From contig CAJUSS010000023.1 in the NCBI GenBank assembly GCA_910588895.1, positions 1 to 32,255 of the forward strand: 32,255 nucleotides of DNA. Direction: 5' to 3'. The DNA comes from an uncultured Lachnospiraceae bacterium (GTDB lineage: Bacteria > Bacillota > Clostridia > Lachnospirales > Lachnospiraceae). Made by a program: the position numbers and the translations under genes. The notes below the pieces were generated by a model. The model worked only from the letters and a program-made list of their open reading frames with translations. It had not been told where the DNA came from and did not search any database. How positions within the stretch are numbered: the first letter of the stretch is position 1; each line of letters opens with the position of its first letter. Below, piece by piece: positions 1 through 7,575 of the stretch.

Positions 1-931
1 TCACATCATAGATGCTGCCGGACATGGTACAGCCCGCTGCCCTCACATGACCGCCGCCGCCGAAATAAGCGGCGATCTTCGCCACATCAAGGCTGTCGCT
101 GGAGCGGAGGCTCACCTTATAGATATGGGGCTCCGTCTCGTAGAGGAAGATCGCGCATTCCACGCCCTCCGTCACTCTCAGCTGCTCCACGATCCCGTCC
201 AGGTCCTTGCTGGTCACACCGTAAAACTTCATATCCTTTAACCGGATCACACTGAAGACGCATTTTCCGTCCAAAAACGCGATGCTCTCAAAGAGCGCCC
301 GGCCTAGGATCTGGTTCTGCAGGTAGGTCTTCTGGAAAAAGCTCTCGTCGATGATCTTCGTGTGATCGATCCCTTTCGCCATCAGCTTTCCTGCGATCGC
401 CATGGTCTTTGGGGATGTACAGGCGTACTTGAACACACCAGTGTCGTGGACGATGCCCGTGTACAGGCATTCCGCCACATCTCTTTCGATCTTCTCTTCC
501 TCAAGGAGCCCATAAAGGACCTCGCAGGTGGAGCTGGCATCCGGCTCCACCACATTGACCTGGCCATAGCCCGTGTTGGTGATATGATGGTCGATGCAGA
601 GGCTGTCCTCTGCCGCCTCCAAAAGCTTCTTTCCTTCCCCTAAACGGTCTGTATCCCCGCAGTCCAAGCAGATGCACAGGTCATAGGACGGGACCGCGTC
701 GGATGTGGTCCAGGTCTCTTTGGTCAGGTCCCGGATCGCTGCGAAGCCCCGCAGGTAATTAAATTTAGGTACTGGATCCTCCAAGTAGACAACTGCCTCC
801 ACTTCCGGATAGACCGCCTCCAGATAGTCCAAAAGGCCGAGACAGGACCCGATACAATCCCCGTCCGGACGCACATGGCCTAAGATCGCCACGCTCCCTG
901 CGCCCTCTAATTTCTGATCAAGTACAGACAT
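1..931 (-). CDS. nrnA: DHH-family phosphoesterase, NrnA-type oligoribonuclease/pAp phosphatase (3' end missing)
   Basis: Bifunctional nanoRNase/pAp-phosphatase family, which degrades 2-5 nt RNAs and dephosphorylates pAp in the cytoplasm. Seen: the N-terminal DHH domain has GHVRPDGD (residues 18-25), LDCGD (D90) and the signature DHH at 114-116, with a further HDTG at 162-165, all Mn-binding motifs of the family. The C-terminal DHHA1 domain shows the GGGGHVRAAG glycine motif near the window edge. About 310 codons are present against a usual 315-325, so only the last few residues are cut off. The ATG at 931 is preceded by AAGGAGGC at good spacing. It is the last visible gene of the rimP-infB operon, 25 bp after rbfA, its usual place in Clostridia. 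Confidence 0.93.
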   Translation of the reverse strand, partial: MSVLDQKLEGAGSVAILGHVRPDGDCIGSCLGLLDYLEAVYPEVEAVVYLEDPVPKFNYLRGFAAIRDLTKETWTTSDAVPSYDLCICLDCGDTDRLGEGKKLLEAAEDSLCIDHHITNTGYGQVNVVEPDASSTCEVLYGLLEEEKIERDVAECLYTGIVHDTGVFKYACTSPKTMAIAGKLMAKGIDHTKIIDESFFQKTYLQNQILGRALFESIAFLDGKCVFSVIRLKDMKFYGVTSKDLDGIVEQLRVTEGVECAIFLYETEPHIYKVSLRSSDSLDVAKIAAYFGGGGHVRAAGCTMSGSIYDV

Positions 932-956
932 ATGGTCGCCTCCTTTCGATCGTCCT

Positions 957-1319
957 TCAGTTTTTAAGATCCTTGGTCACCTCATCGATCAGCCGGGTCA
1001 TATGGACCCCGTATTCGATCGACTGATCCAGGATAAAGGTGAGCTCCGGCGTATTGCGCAGGTTCACCCGGCGGGCCAACTCTCTGCGGATATAGCCCTC
1101 GCCGCTCTTTAAGCCCTGGATGGTGGCCTGCGCCGCCTCCTCATCGCCTAACACGCTGATATATGCCTTGCAGATCTTAAGATCCGGGGTGACCTCCACG
1201 GCCACCACCGACGTCATAGGGTGGATGCGGGGATCCTTGATCTCCCTGCGGATGATCTCGCTCAGCTCCCGCTGCACCTCCATGTTGATCCTGGTATTCT
1301 TTATACTGTTTTTCCTCAT
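957..1319 (-). CDS. rbfA: Ribosome-binding factor A
   Basis: RbfA binds the 30S subunit and helps mature the 5' end of 16S rRNA. The product is about 120 residues, the normal length, and starts MRKNSIKNTRINMEVQREL. It shows the family's single KH-like fold with EIIRREIKDPRI, the VEVTPDLKICKAYISVLG strand region and the RIPEL-like segment (here RNTPELTFILD). The ATG at 1319 is chosen over an in-frame upstream ATG at 1379 because it has AGAAAGAGAG in front of it and matches the family N-terminus. The extra 20 upstream residues look like read-through of the 92-bp gap after infB. It is co-transcribed with infB and nrnA. Confidence 0.92.
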   Translation of the reverse strand: MRKNSIKNTRINMEVQRELSEIIRREIKDPRIHPMTSVVAVEVTPDLKICKAYISVLGDEEAAQATIQGLKSGEGYIRRELARRVNLRNTPELTFILDQSIEYGVHMTRLIDEVTKDLKN

Positions 1320-1411
1320 ACACTCTCTTTCTGCCGCTGCGGCGATATCTCCGGATGTGCCGCTCCATGCAGCCGGCACAGACAGCCGCCTCCTGCCTTA
1401 CTCGCGCGGAC

Positions 1412-4351
1412 TTACCTTGGCACCTCCACCATAGCATAAGCCTCGATCATATCGTCCTCCTGGATATCGTTGAACTTTTCAAAGACTAAGCCGCACTCAT
1501 ATCCTGCCTTCACTTCCTTCACATCATCCTTGAAGCGCTTTAAGGAAGCCAGAGGACCGTCGAAGATCTGCTCCCCGTCGCGGGTGATCCTGGCGCTGCA
1601 GCCTCTGGTGAACTGGCCGTCCAGCACATAGGAACCGGCGATGGTACCCACGCCCGAAGCCTTGAAGGTCTGGCGCACCACGCCGTGGCCGATCACCTTC
1701 TCCTCGAAGATGGGATCTAGCATGCCCTTCATGGCAGCCTCCACATCCTCGATCGCCTGGTAGATCACCTTGTACAGGCGCACATCCACCTTCTCCCGCT
1801 CCGCGATCGACTTGGCGGTCACATCCGGACGGACGTTAAAGCCGATGATGATCGCATTGGAGGCGGAGGCCAGGTTCACATCCGACTCGTTGATCGCACC
1901 TACGCCGCCGTGGATCACCTTGACCATGACCTCCTCATTGGACAGCTTCACCAGACTCTGCTTCACTGCCTCCACAGAGCCCTGGACATCCGCCTTGATG
2001 ATGATCGGCAGCTCCTTCACATTGCCTGCCTTGATCTGGCTGAACAGGGCGTCTAAGGACAGCTTCGCCCTGGTATCGTCGATCAGCCGGCTCTTCTCCT
2101 CCGAGATGAAGGTATCCGCAAATGCTCTTGCTTCTTTTTCATTTTCTGTTGCTACAAAGATCTCCCCAGCGTTGGGCACATCGTTCAGACCTAAGATCTC
2201 TACCGGAGTAGAGGGGCCTGCTTCCTTTACACGCCGGCCTTTATCATCCATCATGGCGCGGACCTTGCCGAAGCAGGCACCTACCGCCACGTTGTCTCCT
2301 ACATGGAGCGTGCCCTTCTGCACCAATACGGTGGCTACCGGGCCCTTTCCTTTATCCAGCTCCGCCTCGATCACCAGGCCTCTGGCCTTGCGGTCCGGAT
2401 TGGCTTTCAGCTCCTTCACCTCTGCGGTCAAAAGGACCATCTCTAAAAGCTCCTTGATGCCCTCCTGGGTATGGGCAGAAACAGGGACGAAGATCGTGCT
2501 GCCGCCCCAGTCCTCGGGGATCAGCTCATACTCGGACATCTCCTGCTTTACCCGGTCCACATTCGCGCTGGGCTTATCGATCTTATTGACGGCAACGATG
2601 ATCTCTACTCCGGCTGCCTTTGCGTGGTTGATCGCCTCCACGGTCTGGGGCATGACGCCGTCGTCTGCCGCCACCACTAAGATCGCGATATCCGTAGACT
2701 GGGCGCCCCGCATACGCATGGCGGTGAAGGCCTCATGTCCGGGCGTATCCAAGAAAGTGATCTTCTGCCCGTTGATCTCCACCATGTATGCGCCGATATG
2801 CTGGGTGATGCCGCCGGCTTCCTTTGCCGTCACGTTCGTCTTGCGGATCGCGTCCAGAAGGGAGGTCTTGCCGTGGTCAACATGGCCCATGACACACACC
2901 ACGGGCGGTCTTGGGGACATGTCGGCTTCGTTCTCCTCGGCCTCCTTTAACAGCTCGGCGATCACATCCACCTTCTCCTCCTTTTCACAGAGGATGTCAA
3001 ACTCCATAGCGATCTCTTCCGCCTGCTCGTAGTCCACTTCCTGGTTCACGGTCACCATCTGGCCCTTTTCCTTAAAGAGCTTGCCGACGATCACAGACGG
3101 CTGCACCTTCATCTTCTCCGCCAGCTCCTTGATGGTGATCACCTCCGGGAGTACGATCACCTTGACCTCTTCCTTCTCCTTCACCGGCTTCTGGGGCATG
3201 ATAAATGCGCCCTTTGCCGGCTTTCCGCCTTTTAAGCGGCCCTCTTTTGCATCTAAGTTCTTCTTCTCGTACCGGTCGTTCTTGTATGCGTTCTTGTTGG
3301 GGCGGGTACTGGTAGGCTTCGACTGGATCGGGGTATCAAATGCAGATTTGGAATTTCCCTGGTTCCGTCCGGCCCCGCCACGGCCCATATCTCTGCCGCC
3401 AAAGCCGCCTCTGTCCGGACCGGTCCTGCCGTCCCTGCCCTGGAAGCCGCCTCTGCTCTGGCCATCCCGGTTCCCCTGATAGCCGCCCTGGCCGCCTCGG
3501 TTCCCCTGATAGCCGCCCTGACCGCCTCGGTTCCCATAGCTGCCCTGGCCGTCTCGGTTCCCCTGGTAGCCGCCCTGGCCACCTCGGTTCCCATAGCCGC
3601 CCTGGCCGTCTCGGTTCCCCTGGTAGCCGCCCTGGCCGCCTCGGTTCCCCTGGTAACCGCCCTGACCACCTCTGCCATCTCGGTTTCCCTGATGACCGCC
3701 ACGGCTCCCGTAGCTGCCCTGGCCATCCCGGTTCCCCTGGTAGCCGCCCTGGCCGCCTCTGCCGTCCCGGTTCCCGTAACCGCCGCGGTCCTGACCGCCT
3801 CTGCCGTCTCGGTTCCCGTAACCGCCGCGGTCCTGACCGCCTCTGCCATCACGGCCTCCCTCTCTCGTCTCACGGCTCACACGGGCCTCTCCGGTCCCTT
3901 CCTGGGTCCTTGCAGGCACGGCCTTTCCTTCCGTTGTCTTTGCCGCCGCTGCCTTCCTGGGGACAGACTCCGTCTTCTCTTCTGCCGCTGCCGGCACTGC
4001 CTTCTCCTGTGGCTTTACCGCAGACGCCTTATCCTGGGCGCCCGGCTTCTGGGCCGGTGTCAGCGTTGCCTTTCCTGACGAAAGGGAGAGGGACTTCTGG
4101 GTGCGGCCACTGCCCTGCTCCTTCCTTCCGGCACCGGATGCAGCCCCGCTCCTTCCGTCCTGGGACGCCGTCTTTGGCTTCTGTCCCGCCGGACGGCTCT
4201 TGATCTGCTGGGAATTCTGGGGACGGTACACCGCCACCAGCTTCTTTTTCGGCGCGGCCCCGGCAGGCTTCGCTCCCTCGGACGCCTTCTCTGCCTGCGG
4301 CGCAGCCTTTCCAGTATTTTCTTGCTCTTTGCCTAGTTCGTTTATATTCAT
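1412..4351 (-). CDS. infB: Translation initiation factor IF-2 with an RGG-like repeat region
   Basis: IF2 is the GTPase that places fMet-tRNA on the 30S subunit and promotes subunit joining. Seen: a long basic N-terminal region (1-390) rich in A/K/P/Q, with a Gly/Arg/Tyr/Gln/Asn repeat at about 164-325; an IF2_N domain around 400-460 (ITIKELAEKMKVQPSVIVGKLF); then the G domain with GHVDHGKT (489-496), DTPGH (535-539) and NKID (589-592), followed by the beta-barrel and C-terminal tRNA-binding domains. At 979 residues it is long for a Firmicute IF2 (B. subtilis about 716), and the excess is all N-terminal. The ATG at 4351 has GGAGGTAGCG in front and overlaps the stop of ylxQ by 4 bp (ATGA), which suggests translational coupling. 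Confidence 0.97.
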   Translation of the reverse strand: MNINELGKEQENTGKAAPQAEKASEGAKPAGAAPKKKLVAVYRPQNSQQIKSRPAGQKPKTASQDGRSGAASGAGRKEQGSGRTQKSLSLSSGKATLTPAQKPGAQDKASAVKPQEKAVPAAAEEKTESVPRKAAAAKTTEGKAVPARTQEGTGEARVSRETREGGRDGRGGQDRGGYGNRDGRGGQDRGGYGNRDGRGGQGGYQGNRDGQGSYGSRGGHQGNRDGRGGQGGYQGNRGGQGGYQGNRDGQGGYGNRGGQGGYQGNRDGQGSYGNRGGQGGYQGNRGGQGGYQGNRDGQSRGGFQGRDGRTGPDRGGFGGRDMGRGGAGRNQGNSKSAFDTPIQSKPTSTRPNKNAYKNDRYEKKNLDAKEGRLKGGKPAKGAFIMPQKPVKEKEEVKVIVLPEVITIKELAEKMKVQPSVIVGKLFKEKGQMVTVNQEVDYEQAEEIAMEFDILCEKEEKVDVIAELLKEAEENEADMSPRPPVVCVMGHVDHGKTSLLDAIRKTNVTAKEAGGITQHIGAYMVEINGQKITFLDTPGHEAFTAMRMRGAQSTDIAILVVAADDGVMPQTVEAINHAKAAGVEIIVAVNKIDKPSANVDRVKQEMSEYELIPEDWGGSTIFVPVSAHTQEGIKELLEMVLLTAEVKELKANPDRKARGLVIEAELDKGKGPVATVLVQKGTLHVGDNVAVGACFGKVRAMMDDKGRRVKEAGPSTPVEILGLNDVPNAGEIFVATENEKEARAFADTFISEEKSRLIDDTRAKLSLDALFSQIKAGNVKELPIIIKADVQGSVEAVKQSLVKLSNEEVMVKVIHGGVGAINESDVNLASASNAIIIGFNVRPDVTAKSIAEREKVDVRLYKVIYQAIEDVEAAMKGMLDPIFEEKVIGHGVVRQTFKASGVGTIAGSYVLDGQFTRGCSARITRDGEQIFDGPLASLKRFKDDVKEVKAGYECGLVFEKFNDIQEDDMIEAYAMVEVPR
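3377..3862 (-). repeat. In-frame tandem repeat in infB encoding GGYQGNRDGQ-type units
   Basis: Residues about 164-325 of IF2 are built of imperfect units such as RGGQGGYQGNRDGQ and DRGGYGNRDG, repeated more than a dozen times. At DNA level the units recur as near-identical stretches of about 27-36 bp, for example several copies of the codons for GGYQGNR between 3470 and 3660. The composition (G, R, Q, N, Y, D) is that of an RGG/YG low-complexity RNA-binding segment. Near-identical tandem units can gain or lose copies by slippage, and all units are multiples of three, so the frame would be kept. The coordinates are approximate. Confidence 0.85.
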
Positions 4352-4674
4352 ACTTCGCTACCTCCATTCATAGTCATTTGTTTCCCGATCGCTTCCGCCA
4401 ATCCCTTATCCTCCACGGAAAGGGATGCCCGCATCTCCTTGCCGCAGGCATGGCCCAGCACGATCTTACTGCTAAAACAGAAGGACTCTACGTGATGATA
4501 CCTGCACATATCCCGGAACATTTTCTTCGTGTTCTCCGATGCGTCCTCCGCTACGATCACCAGACAGGCGCGGCCCTTTTTTACGGACTGTTCTGTAGAA
4601 AACTCTCCGCTCTTTACTTTCCCTGCCTTTGTAGCCAGGCTGATCAGATTCAATATCTTCTGTTTAGGATCCAA
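4348..4674 (-). CDS. ylxQ: L7Ae/L30e-family RNA-binding protein YlxQ
   Basis: Small ribosomal L7Ae-like protein found between rnpM and infB in Firmicutes; family members bind kink-turn RNA. Seen: the characteristic opening ILNLISLATKAGKVKSGEF, then the VKKGRACLVIVAEDASENT strand/loop segment and a C-terminal helix. I prefer the TTG at 4674 (LDPKQKILNL, 108 residues), which has AAGGAG 10 nt upstream and gives the family N-terminus. An ATG at 4704 in the same frame would add the basic leader MRRWKRRWKS and overlap rnpM by 41 bp, and cannot be ruled out. The stop overlaps the infB start by 4 bp. Confidence 0.85.
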   Translation of the reverse strand: MDPKQKILNLISLATKAGKVKSGEFSTEQSVKKGRACLVIVAEDASENTKKMFRDMCRYHHVESFCFSSKIVLGHACGKEMRASLSVEDKGLAEAIGKQMTMNGGSEV

Positions 4675-4936
4675 GCTCTTCCATCTCCTTTTCCAGCGTC
4701 TCATAAATCTCTTTCGAGATCGCCATCTTAAAGGACCGCTCCAGCCCCTTAGACTTTATCGCTTTTTTCAGACACTCTCTTGAAGGACAAAGATACGCTC
4801 CCCGCCCGTTCTTTCTCCCGGTCGCGTCGATCAGGATATCTTCCTGGGCAGTCTTCAGCACGCGGATCATCTCTTTCTTGCTCTTCATCTCCCCGCAGCC
4901 GATGCACTGCCTTAAGGGTATCTTTTTTATGCTCAC
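4664..4936 (-). CDS. rnpM: RNase P modulator RnpM (YlxR)
   Basis: YlxR/DUF448 family, reported to bind and modulate RNase P in B. subtilis. At 90 residues it is the normal size. Seen: the signature IPLRQCIGCGEMKSKKEMIRV at the N-terminus (C12 and C15 form a CxxC), followed by GRKNGRGAYLCPSRECLKKAIK, which contains the conserved GRGAYLC motif. The start is a GTG at 4936; the Shine-Dalgarno region (AAGGAAGCAGG) lies farther upstream than usual, so the start is less certain than the gene. The 113-bp gap to nusA upstream holds no other gene. Confidence 0.9.
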   Translation of the reverse strand: MSIKKIPLRQCIGCGEMKSKKEMIRVLKTAQEDILIDATGRKNGRGAYLCPSRECLKKAIKSKGLERSFKMAISKEIYETLEKEMEELGS

Positions 4937-5049
4937 GTTCCTGTCACACCTGCTTCCTTATGATCTATATAAGCTGCATGCCGCCGTTTAGGCATGAACC
5001 GCTGCCGCATCTTGTGACTGGCTGCGCTCATCCATACAGCCTCAGGCAG

Positions 5050-6348
5050 CTATCGGCTTAAAGGTCCTTCCTCCAAAAGGTCCCCTGTGCCGTCCTGGTA
5101 GCTTTCATCCTCTGCGCCTGACGGGATATCATCCTCCCGATCTTCCCTCAGGCCGTCCTCTTTGCGATCTTCTCCATAGGACTCCTCCTCATAGTCTCCG
5201 TCCTCGTAAGGCTCATCCTCATAGGCCTCCTCCTGGAAGTCCTCATCATCCTGGTAGTTATAATCGACCATATCCTCCTGGTATTCGATCCCCAGTTCCT
5301 CGAACAATCCCTGTTCCTTGGCCTGGGTCTCACTCTTGATATCGATCTTATAACCTGTCAGACGAGCCGCCAGCCTGGCGTTCTGGCCTTCCTTTCCGAT
5401 CGCCAGTGAGAGCTGATAGTCCGGTACGATCACCAGCGCCTCCTTTGCCTCCTCATCGGCCACCACGCAGATCACCTTGGCCGGGCTCAGCGCGTTCTCG
5501 ATCAGGTAGGCGGCGTTATCATCCCAGTTGATGATGTCGATCTTCTCGCCCCGCAGCTCGTTCACTACCGCGTTCACCCTGGCGCCGTTCACACCTACGC
5601 AAGATCCTACCGGATCCACATTGATATCATTGGACCACACTGCTATCTTCGTTCTGGATCCCGCTTCCCGGGCGATCGCCTTGATCTCCACCGTTCCGTC
5701 CTTTACCTCGGTCACTTCCGCTTCAAAAAGGCGTTTTACCAGATCCGGATGGGTCCTGGAGACCGAGACCCTGGGACCCTTGGAGGTATCCTTCACTTCC
5801 AATATATAGACCTTGATATGATCGTTGGGCTTTAAGATCTCTCCCCGCACCTGCTCGCTCTCGTTTAAGATCGCGTCCAGCTTGCCTAAGTTGATGCTGA
5901 TGTTCCGTCCCAGGTTCTTCTGGACCACGCCGGTGATGATGTCCTTCTCCTTGCTGTAGTAGTCATTGTACAGCTCCTTGCGCTCCTCCTCACGGATCTT
6001 CTGCAGGATCACATTCTTGGCGTTCTGGGTGGCGATACGTCCAAACTCCTTGGACTGCACCGCGATCGGGACCGTATCGCCCAAAACATAGCGGGGGCTT
6101 TTTAGCCTGGCCTCATCCAGAGAGATCTGGGTCAGCGGATCTTCTACTTCTTCCACAACCTCTTTTTCCGCCGCGACCGAAAAGTCACCTGTGTCCGGAT
6201 CGATGTTCACCCGGATATTGTCCGCCTTCCCGAAGTGATTCTTGCAGGCAGTCAGCAGGGAATTCTCGATAGCTTCCAATAACACCGCTTTGCTGATGTT
6301 CTTCTCCTTCTCGATCATCTCTAATGCTAATAAAAGTTCTTTATTCAT
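5050..6348 (-). CDS. nusA: Transcription termination/antitermination factor NusA with acidic tail
   Basis: NusA binds RNA polymerase and nascent RNA and governs pausing, termination and antitermination. Domains in order: N-terminal RNAP-binding domain (1-130), S1 domain (about 135-200, VVQKNLGRNISINLG...), KH1 (about 230-285 with GSCVGVNGARV) and KH2 (about 300-345 with AIGKEGQNARLAARLTGYKIDI). Residues from about 357 to 432 form a tail dominated by D, E and Y. It is longer than B. subtilis NusA (about 371), and the extra length is this tail. ATG 6348 is preceded by TAGGAGGATATC, an optimal site. Confidence 0.97.
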   Translation of the reverse strand: MNKELLLALEMIEKEKNISKAVLLEAIENSLLTACKNHFGKADNIRVNIDPDTGDFSVAAEKEVVEEVEDPLTQISLDEARLKSPRYVLGDTVPIAVQSKEFGRIATQNAKNVILQKIREEERKELYNDYYSKEKDIITGVVQKNLGRNISINLGKLDAILNESEQVRGEILKPNDHIKVYILEVKDTSKGPRVSVSRTHPDLVKRLFEAEVTEVKDGTVEIKAIAREAGSRTKIAVWSNDINVDPVGSCVGVNGARVNAVVNELRGEKIDIINWDDNAAYLIENALSPAKVICVVADEEAKEALVIVPDYQLSLAIGKEGQNARLAARLTGYKIDIKSETQAKEQGLFEELGIEYQEDMVDYNYQDDEDFQEEAYEDEPYEDGDYEEESYGEDRKEDGLREDREDDIPSGAEDESYQDGTGDLLEEGPLSR

Positions 6349-6406
6349 GATATCCTCCTAAACGCTCTCCTCGCCGCGGCCCCTCTTGCCAGACTGCGGC
6401 CGCCAC

Positions 6407-6874
6407 TTAAAGATCAAGGGCCAGGCGGATCAGCGCGATCTGGGGCCGTTCAAAGACCATGTCCGCGCCGTCCTCCATCTGCAGGGTAACGGACTCTTTA
6501 TCATATGCCTTCAGCACGCCGGCATACTCCTTGCTTTTTTCCAAAGGCTTGTAAAGCTTGACCTCCACTTCCTTGCCGATGCTCCTGGCAAGATCCTTCT
6601 CCTTCTTCAAAGGCCGGCCAAGACCGGGGGAACTGACCTCCATGATATAGCTGTCCTGGATAAGATCCTCCTTATCCAGCCAGTCGCTTAATAAGCGGCT
6701 GACCGTCTCACAGTCATCGATGGTGATCCCGCCTTCTTTATCGATATATGCCCGCAGATAAAAATTTCCGCCTTCCTTTACATATTCCACATCCACCAGT
6801 TCAAACTTAAGCTCTGTGACCAGCGGCAGGAGGAACGCTTCCGTCTTCTCCTCATACATTTCTTTTTTTGTCAT
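6407..6874 (-). CDS. rimP: Ribosome maturation factor RimP
   Basis: RimP is needed for 30S subunit maturation. The 155-residue product has the family's N-terminal domain (VTELKFELVDVEYVKEGG, then YIDKEGGITIDDCETVSR) with the SSPGLGRPL motif, and a C-terminal SH3-like domain. ATG 6874 (MTKKEMYEEKTEAF) has AAGGTGA five bases upstream and matches the family start. The open frame continues upstream to 6970, but that stretch translates the leader RNA hairpin and is not family sequence. It is the first gene of the operon, 58 bp before nusA. Confidence 0.95.
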   Translation of the reverse strand: MTKKEMYEEKTEAFLLPLVTELKFELVDVEYVKEGGNFYLRAYIDKEGGITIDDCETVSRLLSDWLDKEDLIQDSYIMEVSSPGLGRPLKKEKDLARSIGKEVEVKLYKPLEKSKEYAGVLKAYDKESVTLQMEDGADMVFERPQIALIRLALDL

Positions 6875-6941
6875 CCAGTTCACCTTCCTTCCCTCTATGT
6901 CCCTGTTTGGGCAGATGATGGATGCTCCTGTACACAAAGCA

Positions 6942-6963
6942 AGAGTGGACCGCAGCCCACTCT
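6942..6963 (-). promoter_or_regulatory. Hairpin in the rimP operon leader RNA
   Basis: AGAGTGG (6942-6948) and CCACTCT (6957-6963) are perfectly complementary around an 8-nt loop. They lie about 25 nt downstream of the expected transcription start of the rimP operon. No U-run follows, so it is probably not a terminator. It could stabilise the 5' end of the operon mRNA or take part in its control; that role is inferred. Confidence 0.5.
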
Positions 6964-6994
6964 CTATCATCTACCTTATTCTGTTATCATGACA

Positions 6995-7023
6995 ACTATA
7001 ACACTATCTGGCAGAAAAAGCAA
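6995..7023 (-). promoter_or_regulatory. Sigma-70 promoter of the rimP-nusA-infB operon
   Basis: On the minus strand, -35 TTGCTT (7018-7023) and -10 TATAGT (6995-7000) are separated by exactly 17 bp. The predicted start is near 6988, giving a leader of about 114 nt before the rimP ATG. It is the only good promoter seen upstream of the operon. Confidence 0.7.
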
Positions 7024-7061
7024 GTATTTATCCGAAAAACATGTTTCTTTTCACAGGCCGG

Positions 7062-7181
7062 GTTACTATCCACACCCACGCCAATTGTTGTATAGGTGCA
7101 GGCGACAGATCAAAAAGACAGCCGACTAAAGCAGCTCCGGGAGGGGCATAGGTGTGGATAGTGACATACAACGATCGGCGT
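7062..7181. repeat. Intergenic element made of two interleaved complementary pairs (A-B-A'-B')
   Basis: Segment A (7062-7076, GTTACTATCCACACC) is complementary to A' (7151-7165) over 15 bp with a single G-T pair. Segment B (7078-7093, ACGCCAATTGTTGTAT) is complementary to B' (7166-7181) at 14 of 16 positions; of the other two, one is a G-T pair. The order A, B, A', B' with gaps of 1, 57 and 0 nt means both helices cannot form fully at once in a single RNA, so they would be alternative states, or the element acts as DNA. It fills most of the gap between the rimP promoter and the gene at 7265. The minus-strand open frame through it (7028-7225) shows no protein features. Confidence 0.6.
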
Positions 7182-7264
7182 AGTCGTAAAAAGTGATAAA
7201 AACATTGATTTTCCCGACCAGACAAGCTAATCTATCTTTAAAAACATCTATCTAAAGAGAAGCG

Positions 7265-7504
7265 GTGGCTAAATATGCCCAAGCCGATATCCAGGAAGCC
7301 CTGGATGCCGGTCTCCGCTTAGACGACCTGATCCTGCCCGCTGACGACCGCTGCATCAGCTGCCTGACCCAGGCCCAGGAGCAGTTCGCCCCGGACGGGC
7401 CCCGACGCCTGGAGGTTTTGCGGGATGGGAAGGTCGTGAGCCTGGAGATGGAGGCACGGACCAAGTTCGGCGCACGCTTGCGCATACAGTTCAAAAAGCC
7501 ATAA
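7265..7504 (+). CDS. Small protein of unknown function
   Basis: Unrecognised 79-residue protein. It begins AKYAQADIQEALDAG after a GTG at 7265; AAAGAGAAGCG just before it is a modest ribosome binding site. The sequence is soluble and mixed, with two cysteines (RCISCL) about 30 residues in. The C-terminal half (LEVLRDGKVVSLEMEARTKF) vaguely recalls the last strands of a PDZ domain, which is not enough to name it. It lies 71 bp upstream of the methyltransferase on the same strand and could be co-transcribed. It may equally be the remnant of a larger gene. Confidence 0.45.
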   Translation: MAKYAQADIQEALDAGLRLDDLILPADDRCISCLTQAQEQFAPDGPRRLEVLRDGKVVSLEMEARTKFGARLRIQFKKP

Positions 7505-7575
7505 AACAGCCGGTGCAGGTACACCGCATTTGGCTCATCGCTCCTGAGGATAAAAAAGACAAGAAAGGATCTTTC

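Noticed and set aside
3377..3862. Regular repeat spacing suggesting a CRISPR array
   Set aside because: Repeats are in-frame, imperfect and without unique spacers; they encode the IF2 Gly/Arg/Tyr region, and no cas gene is near.
1770..4203. Long open frames on the plus strand and in other minus frames across infB (up to 420 codons)
   Set aside because: They are by-products of the GC-rich, repetitive infB coding sequence. Their translations are low-complexity (runs of G/S/R/P) or lack any domain, while the minus-strand frame encodes an unmistakable IF2.
7062..7165. DnaA-box-like CTATCCACA motifs, possible replication origin
   Set aside because: There are only two near-matches, both explained by the inverted repeat, with no dnaA/dnaN genes and no cluster of boxes or AT-rich unwinding region.
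7028..7225. 65-codon minus-strand open frame as a small protein gene
   Set aside because: It coincides with the A-B-A'-B' element and has no convincing ribosome binding site or protein-like features.
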